DNA from: Plantago elongata
Lineage: Eukaryota; Streptophyta; Magnoliopsida; Lamiales; Plantaginaceae
Assembly: GCA_036897095.1 (NCBI GenBank)
Contig: JAYMSP010000241.1
Span: forward strand, 1-64,000
DNA length: 64,000 nt
Direction of reading: 5' to 3'
Notes under the pieces: generated by a model
What the model was told of the DNA's origin: nothing
Seen by the model: only the letters and a program-made list of their open reading frames with translations
Databases searched by the model: none
Shown here: positions 46,440 through 60,200 of the stretch, piece by piece
How positions within the stretch are numbered: position 1 is the first letter of the stretch
Layout of the letters: each line of letters begins with the position of its first letter
Program-made: the position numbers and the translations under genes

Positions 46440-46959
46440 TTTTTTCTTCTTGGATTTGGATTGGAGTGAAGTAAGTGATGAAGTGGAGTTGAGTTTGAAT
46501 AAGTGAGAGGTGGTGAGTTTATTTGTTTCACAGAGAGAATAAGGAGGAATTTAAAGTACTAGTACTAGTTGAGACTTGAGTTGAGGTGTGAAATGGAGAA
46601 ATGAAGTCTGGCTTTTATCTTCTTCCTCTTCTTCTTTAGTTTAGTAAATTAAGTATGTGGGGAAGATCCAAAAGAGTATATTTGAATGTTACTGATCAAT
46701 TCTGATACATTAAGTTGATATTATGTCTAATTTAAATACCTTTGTAATACGTGTCAATTTAATTAAGAAAAACGTGTCAATTTAAAATTTTAATGAGTGA
46801 AATCGCAAATAAAATAAATTTTGACAATTTTAAATTTTACCACATAACTTTCAATTATTATAAATGGACCCTATTTTATAAAATCAACATAAAATAAGGT
46901 TAAAAGAAGTAGGAAGGAAGATAAAAATTGATTTCAAATTATAAAAAAATATATAAAAT

Positions 46960-47260
46960 TCTGAAAAATTATAAATATAATTTAAATTTAAATTTGTACA
47001 TATGAAAAATAAATAAATAACAAACAAATAATTAAATTAAATTAAATTATAAAAAGGGTGGGACATGTGTCACTCTCTCGTAATTTATAGGTATAAATTG
47101 TTTAATATAATTCAAAAATATTTTTAAAAATATAAAAAATATTTCACATTTTATTACATATAAAATAAATAAATTTAAAAACGCAATTTGCTACAATAAA
47201 CATTTCAATTGAGTTTTTAAATTTTATAATTGATTCATTCTCGACGTGACACCCAAGCTA
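46960..47260. repeat. Fragment related to the long inverted-repeat element
   Basis: It shares GACATGTGTCACTCTCTCGT, TATAAATTGTTTAATAT, ACATATAAAATAAATAAAT and ACGCAATTTGCTACAATAAA with 41280-41490, where the corresponding words are slightly diverged. No terminal arms were found at this copy, so it is a fragment or an independent solo part. Confidence 0.55.
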
Positions 47261-47914
47261 TCGGTGGATCTTCCATCAAACTGATCTCGAAGCTCCACGA
47301 TGGCGGGAGAATTCAGGCATAAAAGATTTTATTTTTTATTTTTTTATAAATTATTTTTAATAGAGATATAGTTTTATGCAAATAATTTAGTATTATTGTT
47401 AAAATTTAGGATCTGTTTATAATTAATAAAAATGATTGTATTTACGTTTAAATTTATCGTACTTTTATATTTTTTTATATGACACATGTCACATAATTAA
47501 GTTGCTACGTGATACGAGGTATTAAAATTGATCGGTAATACATATGGTTGCTTTTTGTGTTGGTTAAAGGATGCTGTACTGCACTTCTCTCTCTTGTCAC
47601 TGATCAAAAATCTTTGCCACTGTTCAATCCCTGTTATAAGCCTCTGGGCTCTGGCTGTGGCTAGGTAGGAGGGAGTACTGATCTGTATTCTGTATATAGA
47701 TAGACCGTATTAAATACGTCCGGTTAATAAATATACATACTTAAAATAGTAAAAAGAAGTAAATCTAATGACTCAATTAATTTACTACTACTATTATACC
47801 ATAACAGGGCGAGGGGGGGGGAGTAGATATGTTTAACAAGTCGAGCACTCGAATATTTCAATCATCAAGATGACGATTGATTGATGAGGTTATAACATTG
47901 ATTAACAAAACTAA

Positions 47915-48110
47915 TTGAAAAGGCAGTTGGTAGCTGAATAATTAACTGATAACTGATTAACTAGCTTCTTTTTTTAACAAACTAACTTCTCAAAGTCAAA
48001 CCAACTAACTTTTTAACTAGCAAACTTGTTTGAAAAACTGTGCGTTTACATAACAAGCGTTTTATTAAAAAAACTCATTGAGCTGAAAATTTAGTGATAC
48101 ACAAAGTGTA
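47915..48110. repeat. Dispersed repeat, copy B
   Basis: It shares long phrases with 12150-12285 and 48690-48870: GAAAAGGCAGTTGGTAGCTG, CAACTAACTTTTTAACTAGC and TGTTTGAAAAACTGTGCG. Non-coding; ends not determined. Confidence 0.5.
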
Positions 48111-48236
48111 TATTTTAAGCTCGAGTCATAATATATGAGCTCAAACTCGTATTATAAGAGTTCGAGCTTTGCTTGGACTCGAGCTTGCTAGCTAAAAATG
48201 CAAACACATAAGTAGTATAATACTATAAAATATCAA

Positions 48237-48488
48237 GGGGTTGATTGGCATGTGACTTAATTGTTCCGATTTAAATGCCTGAATAATGATCGGAAGTGTA
48301 GTTGGATTGTTAAAATTGTGTTTGGTATAGAATTGTAATTGGATAGGGTATTATAAGTTTGTTATATAGGTGGAGAAAATTGTTGGTACCGTAGATCCAT
48401 TTCAATCTTCAACATTTAAATGGCATAACAAACACAAAATTCCCAAGTAGCATCCAAATAGCATTTGAATTCTACTCCAATCAGCCCC
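48237..48488. mobile_element. Tourist-like MITE, copy 1
   Basis: The 252-bp element starts GGGGTTGATTGGCATG and ends CTCCAATCAGCCCC, an inverted pair. It is flanked by CAA on the left and TAA on the right, close to the 3-bp TWA target site of PIF/Harbinger elements. It is about 80% similar to 49130-49380 along its whole length. Confidence 0.65.
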
Positions 48489-48689
48489 TAATTGATTTTA
48501 AGTGTGCTTGTTCAATTTCTATGTATTAGCTAAGGCCTATTCAGTACGATAACAAGTAGGTTTGAGTTAAATTAAAATTGGTTTAAACGATAATTCAATA
48601 TTCGTTAAGGCTCGGCTCGAATAACATAGAGCATATTATACTTACTATTCTTTATATCTTTAATCTACTCAACTCTTATGTACTAAGAT

Positions 48690-48870
48690 TATGTTAAGCA
48701 AAACTAACTAAAAAATTAGTTCGTAGTTGAAAAGGTAGCTGATAGCTGATCGTGCAGTTTCTTTTTAACAAGCTAACTTAATTGCCAAACCAGCTAGTTT
48801 TTCAGCTAGTTTGTTTAAAATTTATAGAGTTAAAAAGTTAACTGAAAAGTTAGTGGTAAATATAATTTAA
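48690..48870. repeat. Dispersed repeat, copy C
   Basis: TTGAAAAGGTAGCTGATAGC, CTTTTTAACAAGCTAAC, CCAGCTAGTTTTTCAGC and GAAAAGTTAGTGGTAAAT tie it to 47915-48110. Non-coding. Confidence 0.5.
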
Positions 48871-49129
48871 TTATAATTATTTCTTTAATGAATAACTACT
48901 GGGAGTACCCACATTAAAAAAAAAAATAGAAGTATTGGAAACATAACCTAAATATAAACGAATGAATTCATATCATGTTTGAACCCGAACTAATTTTGGG
49001 TATCCATAAACAATTACGTGTACAAGTAGATTGAACCCCGACCTGATGAAGCAAACATATATATATAGGATATGGTATATGGTATAAGTCCAAGTTGAAG
49101 AATGAGAAGTATTTTCTGTTTTTTTATAA

Positions 49130-49380
49130 GGGCCGATGCACATGCGATTTAAATACCCCGATTTAAATATCTGAATAGTGATCAAAATTATAGTGGAATT
49201 GTTAAAATTGTGTTTGATATAGAATTGTAATTGAATAAGGTATTATAGATTTGTTATATAGGTAGAGAAAAATATTGCTACTGTAGAGACATTTCGATCT
49301 TCGACATTTAAATATTATAACAAATATAAAATTTTCGAGTAGCATTCAAACAGACATTTGAATGATGATACAGTCAGCCC
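49130..49380. mobile_element. Tourist-like MITE, copy 2
   Basis: The 251-bp sequence begins GGGCCGATGCACATG and ends ACAGTCAGCCC. It runs collinear with 48237-48488, for example TTGTTAAAATTGTGTTTG, TATAGAATTGTAATTG and TTTGTTATATAGGT in both. Its ends are more worn than those of copy 1. Confidence 0.6.
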
Positions 49381-51352
49381 ATATTGTTTTCGTCGAAATA
49401 TGGTGTGGTTTGATAGTTGCCAATTAGTTAGAGGCTCAGTGTGACTGATAATGGGATGCTTTACTTGATTGTGAAGCACATGATTTGGAAGTGTGACTGA
49501 TTAATTAAGAGTCGCAGTTGATGATTATTAAGCCATGCTTAGTTGCTTTTAGTTCATGGTTACTTATTAATTATCCAACTCAATCATTGCGTCAAGCTCC
49601 CAGAAAACAACATCACATCATTCAAGCGACCAAAAATCACAAAACAACGAAAACCAGTTTCATATTCATTTCTAGAATCCATAAATTTCACTTTATCACA
49701 TAGGATAAAAGAGATCCTCTGCAGCTGTGTTATGATAGCCAGAAGATGTACTAACACTTTATCTGGTAGAAACATATGACAGTATATTTTCTAAACTGGA
49801 GATGTCACTAATGTACTAGCTTAGCTTAGTATGTTTAACTAAATTTATTACATTGTAAACAACGACTCTAAGTGAAATTCACTTGGAGTGTTCGGTTTTA
49901 TTTTCAATTTCAATTGAAATTTTATGTAATTTTTGTAAAATAAAAAATTTAATTTTTAATTTATAGTCAAAGTCAAATTCGTTGTGGGGATGATACGGTA
50001 TAATTTGATCATACATTGGTTATTGTGAGGAATGGGAAAATCCGTGCCATGGCCCAGTTTTACTAAAAAAGGCCCGGCTGTTTTGTTATGTTCATATATG
50101 ATATATTTTTCACACTTAACATGGTAATATAGTGTGATGATATATAATTTTATATTGTATTATAGAGTGCATATAATATCGATGTCGTTTTTTTAATTAA
50201 TTTGTATAAAAAAGGAAATCATGGTTATTGGATGTATATATGTGCCTTTTTTTTTCACCTTTTGGGCTTCGGTCTTGTTCAACATAAGGCATATTGGGCT
50301 ACCAGACCATTCCATTTGTGTTCAGCCTGAGCAAGTGTGTATGGTCCAACTCAAATCAAGAATGCGTTACGAGATTAATACTACTAACTTGAACTCCTGA
50401 AGAATAGGATGATCCAAATGACATTTCAAGGGTGAGTTGATAACTTGATAAGACTTCTGATTAAGTTTTAACAAATGCTATGAATCACAAGAATTCGATA
50501 ACAAATCAATCATCAAATGATCAAAACAATTCGATCAACCAACACGAGCAATAACAATGTGAACACAACATATTTATGTGGTTCGATAGATTACCTAAAT
50601 ATACAGGAATAATTAAATATTATTATTTTAATGATCAACACAATTATAGTTCAACTTCAACCAGAGAAATTGAAAAACAAATCGAAAAAGATGAAGTTAA
50701 GAAGAAGAAGAAGAAGAAGAGAAGATAAGATGATGGCAGCTAATTCTGTTAAAATAAATTTCGTAATCTAAGAATAATGAACGTAATACTTCTACACTCT
50801 CCTGTCTTTTTTGTCATGCCACATTGCTCCAACCAATCAGAAGGCAACAACACATTGCGCCTTTACCTAATAAGTAATAACACAAACCATAACAGAACAA
50901 CGATGAATCGATATGTGTATCTTGACGTACTCATTATAGTTTATACTAACATGACGTGATTTTTAAAAAATAAGAAATAAATCATGTAATGCTTGCTCGA
51001 TCAATCAATCACGTGGACATATATTTGTCAAATCCAGATTAACACGCACCGAAGCCATACTTTATGGATCAAATTTGGTTGCCTAAACTCCAAATCGAAG
51101 CGGTATACCATAGAAGCATGGTATCAAAATTGACATAATAATATCATACACATGGACAAGTTGATATTACATAGTATTTGGAAATTTTCTAAAATTCTCT
51201 AGAGATATCAAATTCTCCATACAACATTTTAAACACAAGAATCTTCCAGGCCAAAAGCCCAAAAACCCTCCAATAACTCTGAAAATTTTGTCTTTCAACA
51301 AAATTAAGAGAAATTATTTGACTGTAATCTGACTCTACTCTCGAAAGGAAAG

Positions 51353-51360
51353 TATAAAAG
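51353..51360 (+). promoter_or_regulatory. Candidate TATA box of the DCD/Kelch gene
   Basis: TATAAAAG lies in front of a pyrimidine-rich stretch, about 1.15 kb before the start codon. The gene probably has a 5' UTR intron, since the start codon lies two bases after a CTGCAG acceptor at 52510. The site itself is a motif match only. Confidence 0.35.
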
Positions 51361-52512
51361 GGAAAAGAAAGATCATTTCTCGTGTTGTTTTGCTCGTACT
51401 TGTGCCTCAGGCGAAACTTGCTGTGGGACAGTGGTCAGCTACTATGCCGTTTCTCGAATGCGTTCTTTGTACGATTCTTCGTTGTTGTTCCTGTTGTAAA
51501 GTTTTCCTCCTTTTTTTCGCTGAATTTCGAGTTTTCTTTCGATTCTTGAAATGGGGTTCATTCCAATTGTTGAATTGTGTGTTTTCTCCTGTGATATGTT
51601 TCGAGTGATTTTCGTATCTTTCAACTTTTTGCTTCAATGTTGCTTTCTTCTTGTCATTTGGAATTTGTTTCATGATTTTATGGTAAAGGTGGTTGGTATG
51701 TTGGACGATGATAATAGTTTATAGCAATGTTGGTACTGGGCTTAGTGAATCTCCATTGATTTTTTTAAAAAGTTGTTTCGATTTCATGTATTGGTAGTTG
51801 CATCCTGTTGTGAGTAGATGAAGTTAGAGGGATTTATGGAGTTTATCTATTATAATGTCGAATTGATAACGAACAAGGATTCTTAGTTGAATCTGTGTAA
51901 GCATTGGATTAAAGGTGGTAGACCTTGTGATATCTTATGTGGTGTCTGAAACGATGATATGTTCGTCAATGTTCTATGCGTTCCCGTGTATACTTCCACT
52001 AGTTGAAGTGATGCTTACATGTTTCTCCTCTGAGTCAAGTACATGTATGTAGACTTATTTTCGTCGTTTTTCTTCATTCAATCCCTGGTTTTTATTGATA
52101 TTTGCAAAGAACTTGTAAGGTGCTTAAAGTTGTATGCTAACATATCACAATAGCCTGTTTCTTTTTCGTTCTGTTTTCATTTCAAAATGTGGTGTGTACT
52201 GATAACTTGATATTGATATTATTAGTTTACCATACTCGTACATTCATCTGCTTTCCCACAGACTGTGTATCAGTGTATGGTCTTTACTTATTTCACTGTA
52301 CTCTCATGTTCTATAACACCAAATTGATTTCGATGCTTAAAGTTCACCACATTGCAAGGTTGTTGTGTACGGTTTACCTCTAGATAAATAGATATTAGTA
52401 TATTGTATATTTGTATGCACCTGCTCTGTTCTGATACGGGTTTATTGTATGCACCTGCTGTCCTCTTGCCTTGGATAGGGAACTGAAATTTAACAGCACA
52501 CCTGCTGCAGAA

Positions 52513-55500
52513 ATGGGGTCACGTCTGCCGATGAGAAACTTGAGTAAACAGCATCTTGGTGGTGTCATATTCGGCTGCACATGCGACACTATGGGCGAAT
52601 GTCTTTCAAAACAACTATTTGGTTAGTATATAGCTGCTGCCTCTTTCTTTATTTATCTTTCCTTATTGCTCAAATATCATTATAATCTATACAATGATGT
52701 TGATAGGCCTGCCTGGTGTGCATATTTCATACGTGAAGAACATCGAGCCTGGATTGCCTCTGTTTTTGTTCAACTACACTGATAGGACACTTCATGGTAT
52801 CTACGAAGCTGCTAGCCCAGGATCACTTAACATCGATTCATATGCTTGGACTGAAGGTGGCACAAAAAAAACAGGTTATCCAGCACAGGTAAAATCTTCT
52901 TGCAGGTACCATAGTTTTAAAGGACTTCCTTATCTATATCTTTTTTACCTTTTCCGTCTTTCTTGTCACTTCAGGTTCGAGTAATTATGAAGCTGCAATG
53001 TCAAGCACTCACTGAAAGCCAGTTTAAGCCAATCATTGTGGACAACTATTTCAATCCATCCCATTTCCGGTTTGAATTGGATCATGGTCAAGCAAGCAAG
53101 TTACGGGCTAAATTTATCCCGTTAGCAGTTCATGTAAGGACAAGGATTGTCGTACCAAAAAATCCACCACTCTATAAAGTGAAACAAGCGGAAAGCAAAG
53201 CATCTGAGCCGAATTTGCTGAATGGTATTGGCTCAAATGGGAAGTCACGTGATTCAATTGGAATTTCGGGCACTTCAAATGATAAGCATTTGAATGGAAT
53301 CTCCCATTTAGGGGAGTCATCAGCAGGCAATCAAGTGGCTGAATCTAATGAGAAGGACCTTATGTATTTGAAGTTAAAGGAATTGGCTCTTAATGGAGAC
53401 AAAGGTATTACTGGACATGTAGTAAAATCTGCTGTTAAAGATAATGCACACTTGGAACTACGAAATGAAGAAGATAGTGTGATGACTTTAGGAAAGACAA
53501 ACATCGAACATTCCCTGCAATCAAATGGTGATATCATAGCCAAGGTAATTTATTTGGGACCTACATAAATCTTGTTTGTTGGTTAAGTTTACGTTTTATG
53601 CATAATGTGATGTTGGGTTGGCTTTGATATTTGCGATCTCCAGAAATTTTATAGTGCTTTGCTGCTTTGACTACAATCATGGACCATAGATAGACCATCA
53701 CCAGACTTCAGAAACTAGACTTCCTATTTGTGCACGGTGTAATTGGACAATATTTTGCTTCTGTGTCTAGAGTCTTATACAGACCTCTATTTGTTTCTTT
53801 TGAATTACCATGGGTCCAAAGTTGTAGTTTTTTTCTACTGTGTACACGTTAATTGTTCTGCATTTTATGACATAGTTCAAACATAAGCAATAAATATATG
53901 AAAGTGTACTGTTGAATTATTGAGTATTGCACTGACGAAGTTATTGTTTTGTAAACCAATTTGATATGTTTTGGAAGTAATTAGTTCAGCTTAATGACTT
54001 GCATTTGTAATTTTTACGTCTATGTTGAAAGCAGCTGTGTGAGGAGATTGAAGAGCTAAAAACTTTCAAGAAAGACCAAACACGTAAGATGGAGGGTTTG
54101 GAAAAGAAGCAGGTAATATTTCGGTAAACCTGTCATTATCAAGAATTATATTCGACTAGTGTACTGATGTGGAATTTTCTCAATTTTGATTTCTCGTGGC
54201 ATTTTTAGGCTGAGGCGACACTAGAAATCAATCGGCTAGTAAATAGATGTATGATGTTGGAGTCTGTATCTAATACTGCTTTCTGTGCTGATGAGAACCC
54301 GCCTGATGAATTTCTTAAAGAGTCTATACTTCTTGTTGGTGGACATGATGGTTCATCATGGTCATCAACAATCCACACCTTTTCACCTTCACTTGATCGG
54401 TTGTGGGCTCTGAGACCAATGTCTTCTTCTCGTGGATATGCTGCAGTTGCACAGGTGAATAAAGAGATTTACGTATTTGGTGGAGGGAGGAGCAATGGAG
54501 AGTGGTATGATATAGGTATCAATTTTCTATTCCTTCATACCTCTGATTACCTCTCTGTTGTTCCCTCTCTTACATTGACGATTTCCTTACTTTTTCTGAT
54601 GTGAAGTTGAGTCTTACAACATGGAAAAAGATGAATGGACCCTTCGTGAACCCCTGAAGACCAAAACTGGCTGCTTGGCTGGTGCTGCATTAAATGGAAA
54701 AATATATGCGCTTGGTGGAGGAAATGGTTCTTTATGCTTCTCGGATGTTGAAATGCTTGATCTCGTTATTGGACGTTGGATGCATGCACGCTCAATGAAA
54801 CAACAGGTTTAGTAATAGTAGATGCATTTAGTTTGATGATGTCTGAATCACAGCTGCATTAAGGCAATGGGCGAAGGCACTTAGGGAACAACTGTGATTT
54901 TGTTTTCTTAATACAGCGGTTTGGTCTTGCTGCCGTGGAACTGAATGGTTCTATTTATGCTGTTGGTGGATATGATGGAGACGACTATCTGAAGTAAGTC
55001 TAGAGACTCTAGATGCTACTCTTAAAACATTTCCACCCCAAGTCATGATATTTTTAACCTGGATTTTGATTGTGTAGGTCTGCTGAAAGGTTTGACCCTA
55101 GAGAACATTGTTGGACCAGTATTGCAAGTATGGACAAAAAGAAAGGTTGCCACTCATTGGTAGTACTGAACGAAAAGATGTAAGTTCGTCATTTATCACT
55201 TTAAATCATCAATAAAGTGATGTGATATGTTAATACTATATTGTAAAGAATGAGATAAAACGTTGAATGTGCTTGTCAGATATGCAATTGGTGGTTATGA
55301 TGGAACGATGATGGTGCCTGACGTTGAAATATATGATCCTCGTGCTGGGACATGGATGGCTGGGGAGCCTATGAACCATAGCAGGGGATATCTATGTGCT
55401 GCTGTTCTTAATGAATCGATTTATGTCATGGGAGGGGTTACAGAGAATGAAGACCTTGTGGAAACGGTATGTACTTAATATTCGTCATTTTCATTTCAAA

Positions 55501-55649
55501 ATATCTATATAATGTCTGTTATCTGATTTTTGCCACTGATTAACTGGCAGGTTGAATATTACAAGGAGGGTCAAGGCTGGCAGGATACATACTTGAGTGC
55601 AGTGGGAATAAGGTGCTTCGCTTCCACCATTGTTCCAGGACATGATTGA
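52513..55649 (+). CDS. DCD-domain and Kelch-repeat protein
   Basis: Ten coding exons (52513-52621, 52707-52888, 52975-53544, 54035-54112, 54209-54515, 54607-54806, 54917-54993, 55078-55179, 55280-55466, 55551-55649) give 636 residues. Residues about 13-140 form a DCD (development and cell death) domain with the hallmarks GGVIFGCT, FGLP and PLFLFNYTDRTLHGIYEA. A low-complexity Ser/Asn/Lys-rich linker follows in exon 3. A short coiled coil is likely at about 288-325 (exons 4-5). The C-terminal half has six or so Kelch units such as YVFGGG, YALGGGNG, YAVGGYDGDD, YAIGGYDGT and YVMGGV, which predict a beta propeller for protein binding. Plant DCD/Kelch proteins of this layout are known but their function is not. 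A 5' UTR intron before 52511 is likely. Confidence 0.92.
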
Positions 55650-56097
55650 ATTGAGAAAATTCGTGTTGTTTGAATGAATTTAACGCATTGGTATGTCACA
55701 TAGAGGGGCTTACTCTCTGATACTCTAAATATTCTTGATATGGAAGCATCTTAGACACTTTTTGAGCATTCATTTTGTTTGTTGTACATATTCGTGTGAT
55801 TGTGAAATTCTATCGTAGTATGAGATCTGTGAATTATAATCCTGCTATGGGGCAGTGCATTATAAGAAATCAGAAAGCTCAATCTAAAACGCTTTACCTC
55901 TAACTAATAGGTCGGGTTCGAGTCATCTTTTAGCCGTTTTTAAAATAAAGTGTGGAAGATGAATAACTGCTTGATTGGGTCAGAATTTGAGTGAAACTTA
56001 AATTGAGGAATATTTTTTGGTTTTTGTTCACAACTTAAATTGGGTTTTTAATTACCCTTTATGAATTGAACTCATCCGTCACAATTCTGAATTGGCG
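55650..56097. other. 3' region of the DCD/Kelch gene
   Basis: It begins with the 3' UTR; the rest has no recognisable gene or element. Confidence 0.5.
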
Positions 56098-56650
56098 GCT
56101 GTGTATAGGTATCTGCTAAAGATAATAACAAATGACACTGTATGGACTATCTGGAAGTCCAGAAACGCGAGGATTTTCAAAGGAAAAGCGGATAGCAAAC
56201 ATCGAATGATATGCCTCGTTAAACAAGTGAGCTGTGATCTACAAACGCAAATGGACCCGTGAAGTTCAGTAACCAGTATAAGTGGAGGAAACCTCCTAAT
56301 ACTTGGACAAAGCTGAACTTGGACGGCAATTGCCGACCTCTCGAAAACATCGGTGCAGTTGGTTGTTCTTAAGAGATGATCAAGGGGAGTGGGTCTGGGG
56401 ATTTTCCCGCAAGCTCCAAGCCCCTACTGTGAATGACTCGGAATTACAGAGCTTGGCGACTGGATTGGAGATGGCATGGGAGAGATGAATCCCAAGAATT
56501 ATTGTCGAGACTGACTCCGAAATGATTTATGCGTGGGTAGCAGAACTTGAAGCGCCGCCAGATGCATTTATTGAGCTCGTAGACAGATGTAAGGAGCTTC
56601 TCCACATGCCGTGGGATGTTGAATTCCGGCACTAAACTACACGAGCAACT
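56098..56650 (+). mobile_element. LINE remnant: RNase H region
   Basis: Plus-strand frames first give NDTVWTIWKSRNARIFKG, a phrase typical of the region before the RNase H domain in plant LINEs. Next come WTKLNLDGN, QGEWVWGFSRKL, NDSELQSLATGLEMAWER and PRIIVETDSEMIYAWV. This is the usual order of RNase H motifs (D..N, G..., E..A...GL..A, ..ETDS). At least two stops or frame changes interrupt it, and no reverse transcriptase lies upstream. It is a truncated fossil lying between two genes. Confidence 0.65.
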
Positions 56651-57212
56651 TGTTAGTAGGAGCATCATCATTTTCAGAACACCTCTCCTGTGCATCCCTA
56701 GTATAACTTTTATACCAATCTCTATATTGGTGCGAGTTCAGGCAAAAATCACAAAGTCAAAACATATACAATATACTCCCCCAATGTGCGAGAACGAGTT
56801 TCTGTTAGGTGATGTTATAGTGTTACTATTGATAAAGTATAAATACAATATTCGCTCAAAATTGGGTGAGCACGAGCACGACAAACACTTTTAAGACATT
56901 ATGAGTGTTGTGGTTTCACAATTTTTACTCCTTGAAAGCAGAACGTTAACGGGATTTCATTTGTAATATTCTACCACCCAATAAAAAATTAGAGTGACAA
57001 TTATATAGGAAATTATAAATATATATTTACAAGGATAGCAACCGAAGCAAGGTCACCCCAACCCGGAGACCTCTCTGTTCGATCAAAGTGCTTCGTCAGG
57101 GATAAAATTTTGTACAGCATCCCAGTCCCAGCCTGCATTTGAGCCTCCAAGTCTACAAACACCGGCTGGAGCACACAAAATTGACCCAACAGCACGAAGA
57201 AATTATCCATTA
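56651..57212. other. Intergenic DNA and 3' UTR of the SIEL-like gene
   Basis: About 400 bp of AT-rich DNA, then sequence on the minus strand that probably forms the 3' UTR of the SIEL-like gene. No other gene is seen. Confidence 0.45.
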
Positions 57213-60200
57213 TCAACCACTACAGGATAAATAAACTTCCTTTTCTTTGCACAGATTGACAAGTTCATGTTTTGGCCCACCACAGTGCTTCAAGGCTTTT
57301 ACCTCCGATAAGCATTCCATGGCAATCGAAACCTTTATTGAAAAACATTTCGCCTTGGGCGTCCCATGGAAAGGTGCAATAAATGTAGATTTCCTTGTTT
57401 CATTGCATCCTTGAAATTCTACCATATCCAAGAAAACAAACTGTGTTGATCCAGAAAGATTCATCACAAGCCACAACCTAGTTCCAGTAGAAATGTTATG
57501 CAATGTGATTTTGGATGGTACACCAGCAGGTAGTCCTGAAACAAAAGGAAGAGGATTTTGGAAACTGTTGGTGTTAATATCCAATTCAGCCTTCAAGTAG
57601 TTGAGTTCTCCACTTAACTCAAAAGGCCTCAGGGAGAAAAGTTCCAGAGACTTCTCCAGCATATCTAATTTGTCCGTCAACCCTTCTTCAGAGTAGTTAA
57701 GTTGACGTAATACATTCTGAAGCTCAAGTACGAACTTCGATAGTTCAGCAGATCCTTCTTTATGAATGTATTCTATGCGGGAAAGCACAAAATATAACTT
57801 CTCAACATAAGCCTTGGAACAGACTCTGGAAGACAATCTCATAATGTAAGCCACAAGATTAAGCTCCAGGATAAGCAAATTGTCCTCTCTACCCAGGCCT
57901 GTGAACCTGTAAAGCATCTCTTTAAGTTCACTTTCAGTTCTACCCAGCAAGGCCTCAACTGATGCCATCCTGTTAAAATGAGAACTTTTCGTGGACATAT
58001 AGCATGCCCAAGCTTTACCGAGAAATTTTAAAACGCGAACAAATTTCATAGCAAAATCTATTACTCCGGAGGATTGATTTGAATCACAGGTGCACCTTTT
58101 CAGCTCTTCCTTCCAATTCCTGAACATGCTTTCAAGTTAAGTAATATGTCAGCAAAAGTTTAATAATAAAGAGACCAATGCAATGGAAGAGACACAGGAC
58201 ACTGATTGAGCTCATCCGCAATTAAATTGACATACAATAGAAAAAAGTACACTTAGTTCAGGAGGTATGAATACGAATATGGTCCTATGGGTGAATCTAT
58301 GCATATCTCCAATTTTCAATACTTCTTGTTTCGTACTATAATACTATGTTTGCAATTTATATGCCCCTGGTAAGACAGTGAGGAGTGAGGGATCACTAGT
58401 AAGTATATTTATCATAAATGAAGCACTTGAGGACAAGAATGTCAATCTTGGTTCTTAAAGAAGGAATACAAAAGGTGCAGCCTTGCAGCAAGCTAAGAAT
58501 AAGAACTTTATATTCACAAAGTTGATATAATCAGTACAAATGTGTATCTTAAGTAAATATGTAATGTCGGGAGTATCACAAAAATGACTTTAATTTCTTT
58601 GCTTCAGGTAAATATATCATTATTATTGTAGTATATAAGATGAGTAATCACTTTCATACCAAAATAAGTTTCTTGTGAAGTTGAAAGTATGACATTAATG
58701 GCTTAATGAAGTTTGAAAGAAAGCCAAAATTTAACAAGATGGAAATATGATATCAGAAAACAAACTCTACATAGCGAGTGAAACTCTTTTACGCATAAAA
58801 TGGATGAACTCTCACCTCAAAGCTTGAATCGATTCATTCTGCCACCCATGTCGCATGAAAGGCCACAACATTACAACTCTCTGGAAGAAAGTTTCCGTGA
58901 AGCTTATAGTTTTATTAGGTGGTCCCAGCGGGTTACCATGAAGCAAGTTTACATTATGCAGTTCCATGCAATCAGAAAAATTGGTATCAGATGATTTAGT
59001 AGTCTGTTTCAACAGTTCCATGTCATAATCTTTAGAATGTAAATCTGCTTTGCGAAATTCAGAGGCAGAGACAACAGTGAACCTGCTGCAGTATGATAAG
59101 TATGTCAACAAAGTGCTTTTGTCCATAATATCAACCAGTCCACAAGATATCCTGCCCAATAGTGTTACGGCATAAGAAAACAGTTCAGATGGAATGCAGC
59201 AGGTATGCCTTTCAAGTGATACTGGTGCTGAGATAGCCAACACAAGTAAAGCAACAGTTTTCACATTGTTATATCCCATTTCGCCACCAAATGAAGGTTC
59301 CAACTGGGGATATATTCAGACAATGCAAATAATGTATGTCAGATATCAAATAAATAGTAAGTAGAAACTGAATCAAGAACCACAATATGTGAATTAAGCA
59401 TATCACCTAACCTCCTGAGAAACCTCTTGGATAATACTAGCCACAAAGTAATGATGAACTCGACCAACTTTAAATAAAACAGAGAGTACTTCAGCTTCAT
59501 CCTGCAACATAGGTCACATGCATACTAGCAAGTAAATACTAACTGGGTGTAATAAGTACTAGTGTTAAGCATCAATAATATCAATCAGGATGCCGGTAAA
59601 ATTGCAAAAAGGGGTGAAAGATGCCAAATAAACAAAAGCAGACCTGTGGATATAGATCCATATTCTTTATAAGAATGTCCAGGCACGATCTAAACATTGC
59701 CACCTCCTGTAACTTAGTTGATTGAAGTGCCTTCCTTGCAGCAGACCTCACAAGGGCACTGTCATCAAGTAGTGAGCCCAATAACTGTAATAGAATAGCA
59801 GACTGTAATGCCTCCAAGTACATATTCATGCTGACAAAATCACCTTAACAGCAAGTGATAATAGTAGTAATACAGCAGTAGCAAAATACTATAGACTCCT
59901 AAGGCAGTCCTATTGGTCCTTGATGGCCTTGGTGCACACTAGCTGTAGCATTATCCCTCAAAAAAGAAGCAGCAAGTCAAAGCTTTTCAATTAATTTCAA
60001 TAAACACAATTTCACAGAACTGCTCGTGATTAGACTAGTTTTTCATTCAATAGCGATGAAGTAGAGAAGGATGAGCAATTCTGAGCAGCAACCAGGGAAA
60101 AATAACTTGATGCAAAAGCAGAATGGAGGTCCAATATTATAGTAAGACGCCAACAACTGCAAGGAGAGCCTACTTTGTATGGTCACAGGCGCATAGCTGC

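Larger units (their letters stand above)
46440..51350. other. Intergenic DNA between PATL6 and the DCD/Kelch gene
   Basis: It contains the PATL6 promoter (46440-46700) and several repeats listed separately. No supported gene was found. A (GAA)n-type run lies at 50701-50720 (about seven GAA units). Confidence 0.5.

Noticed and set aside
51444-51608. A uORF of 55 codons in the leader of the DCD/Kelch gene
   Set aside because: The leader probably contains an intron here, so the frame may not exist in the mRNA. The Cys/Phe-rich peptide has no family features.
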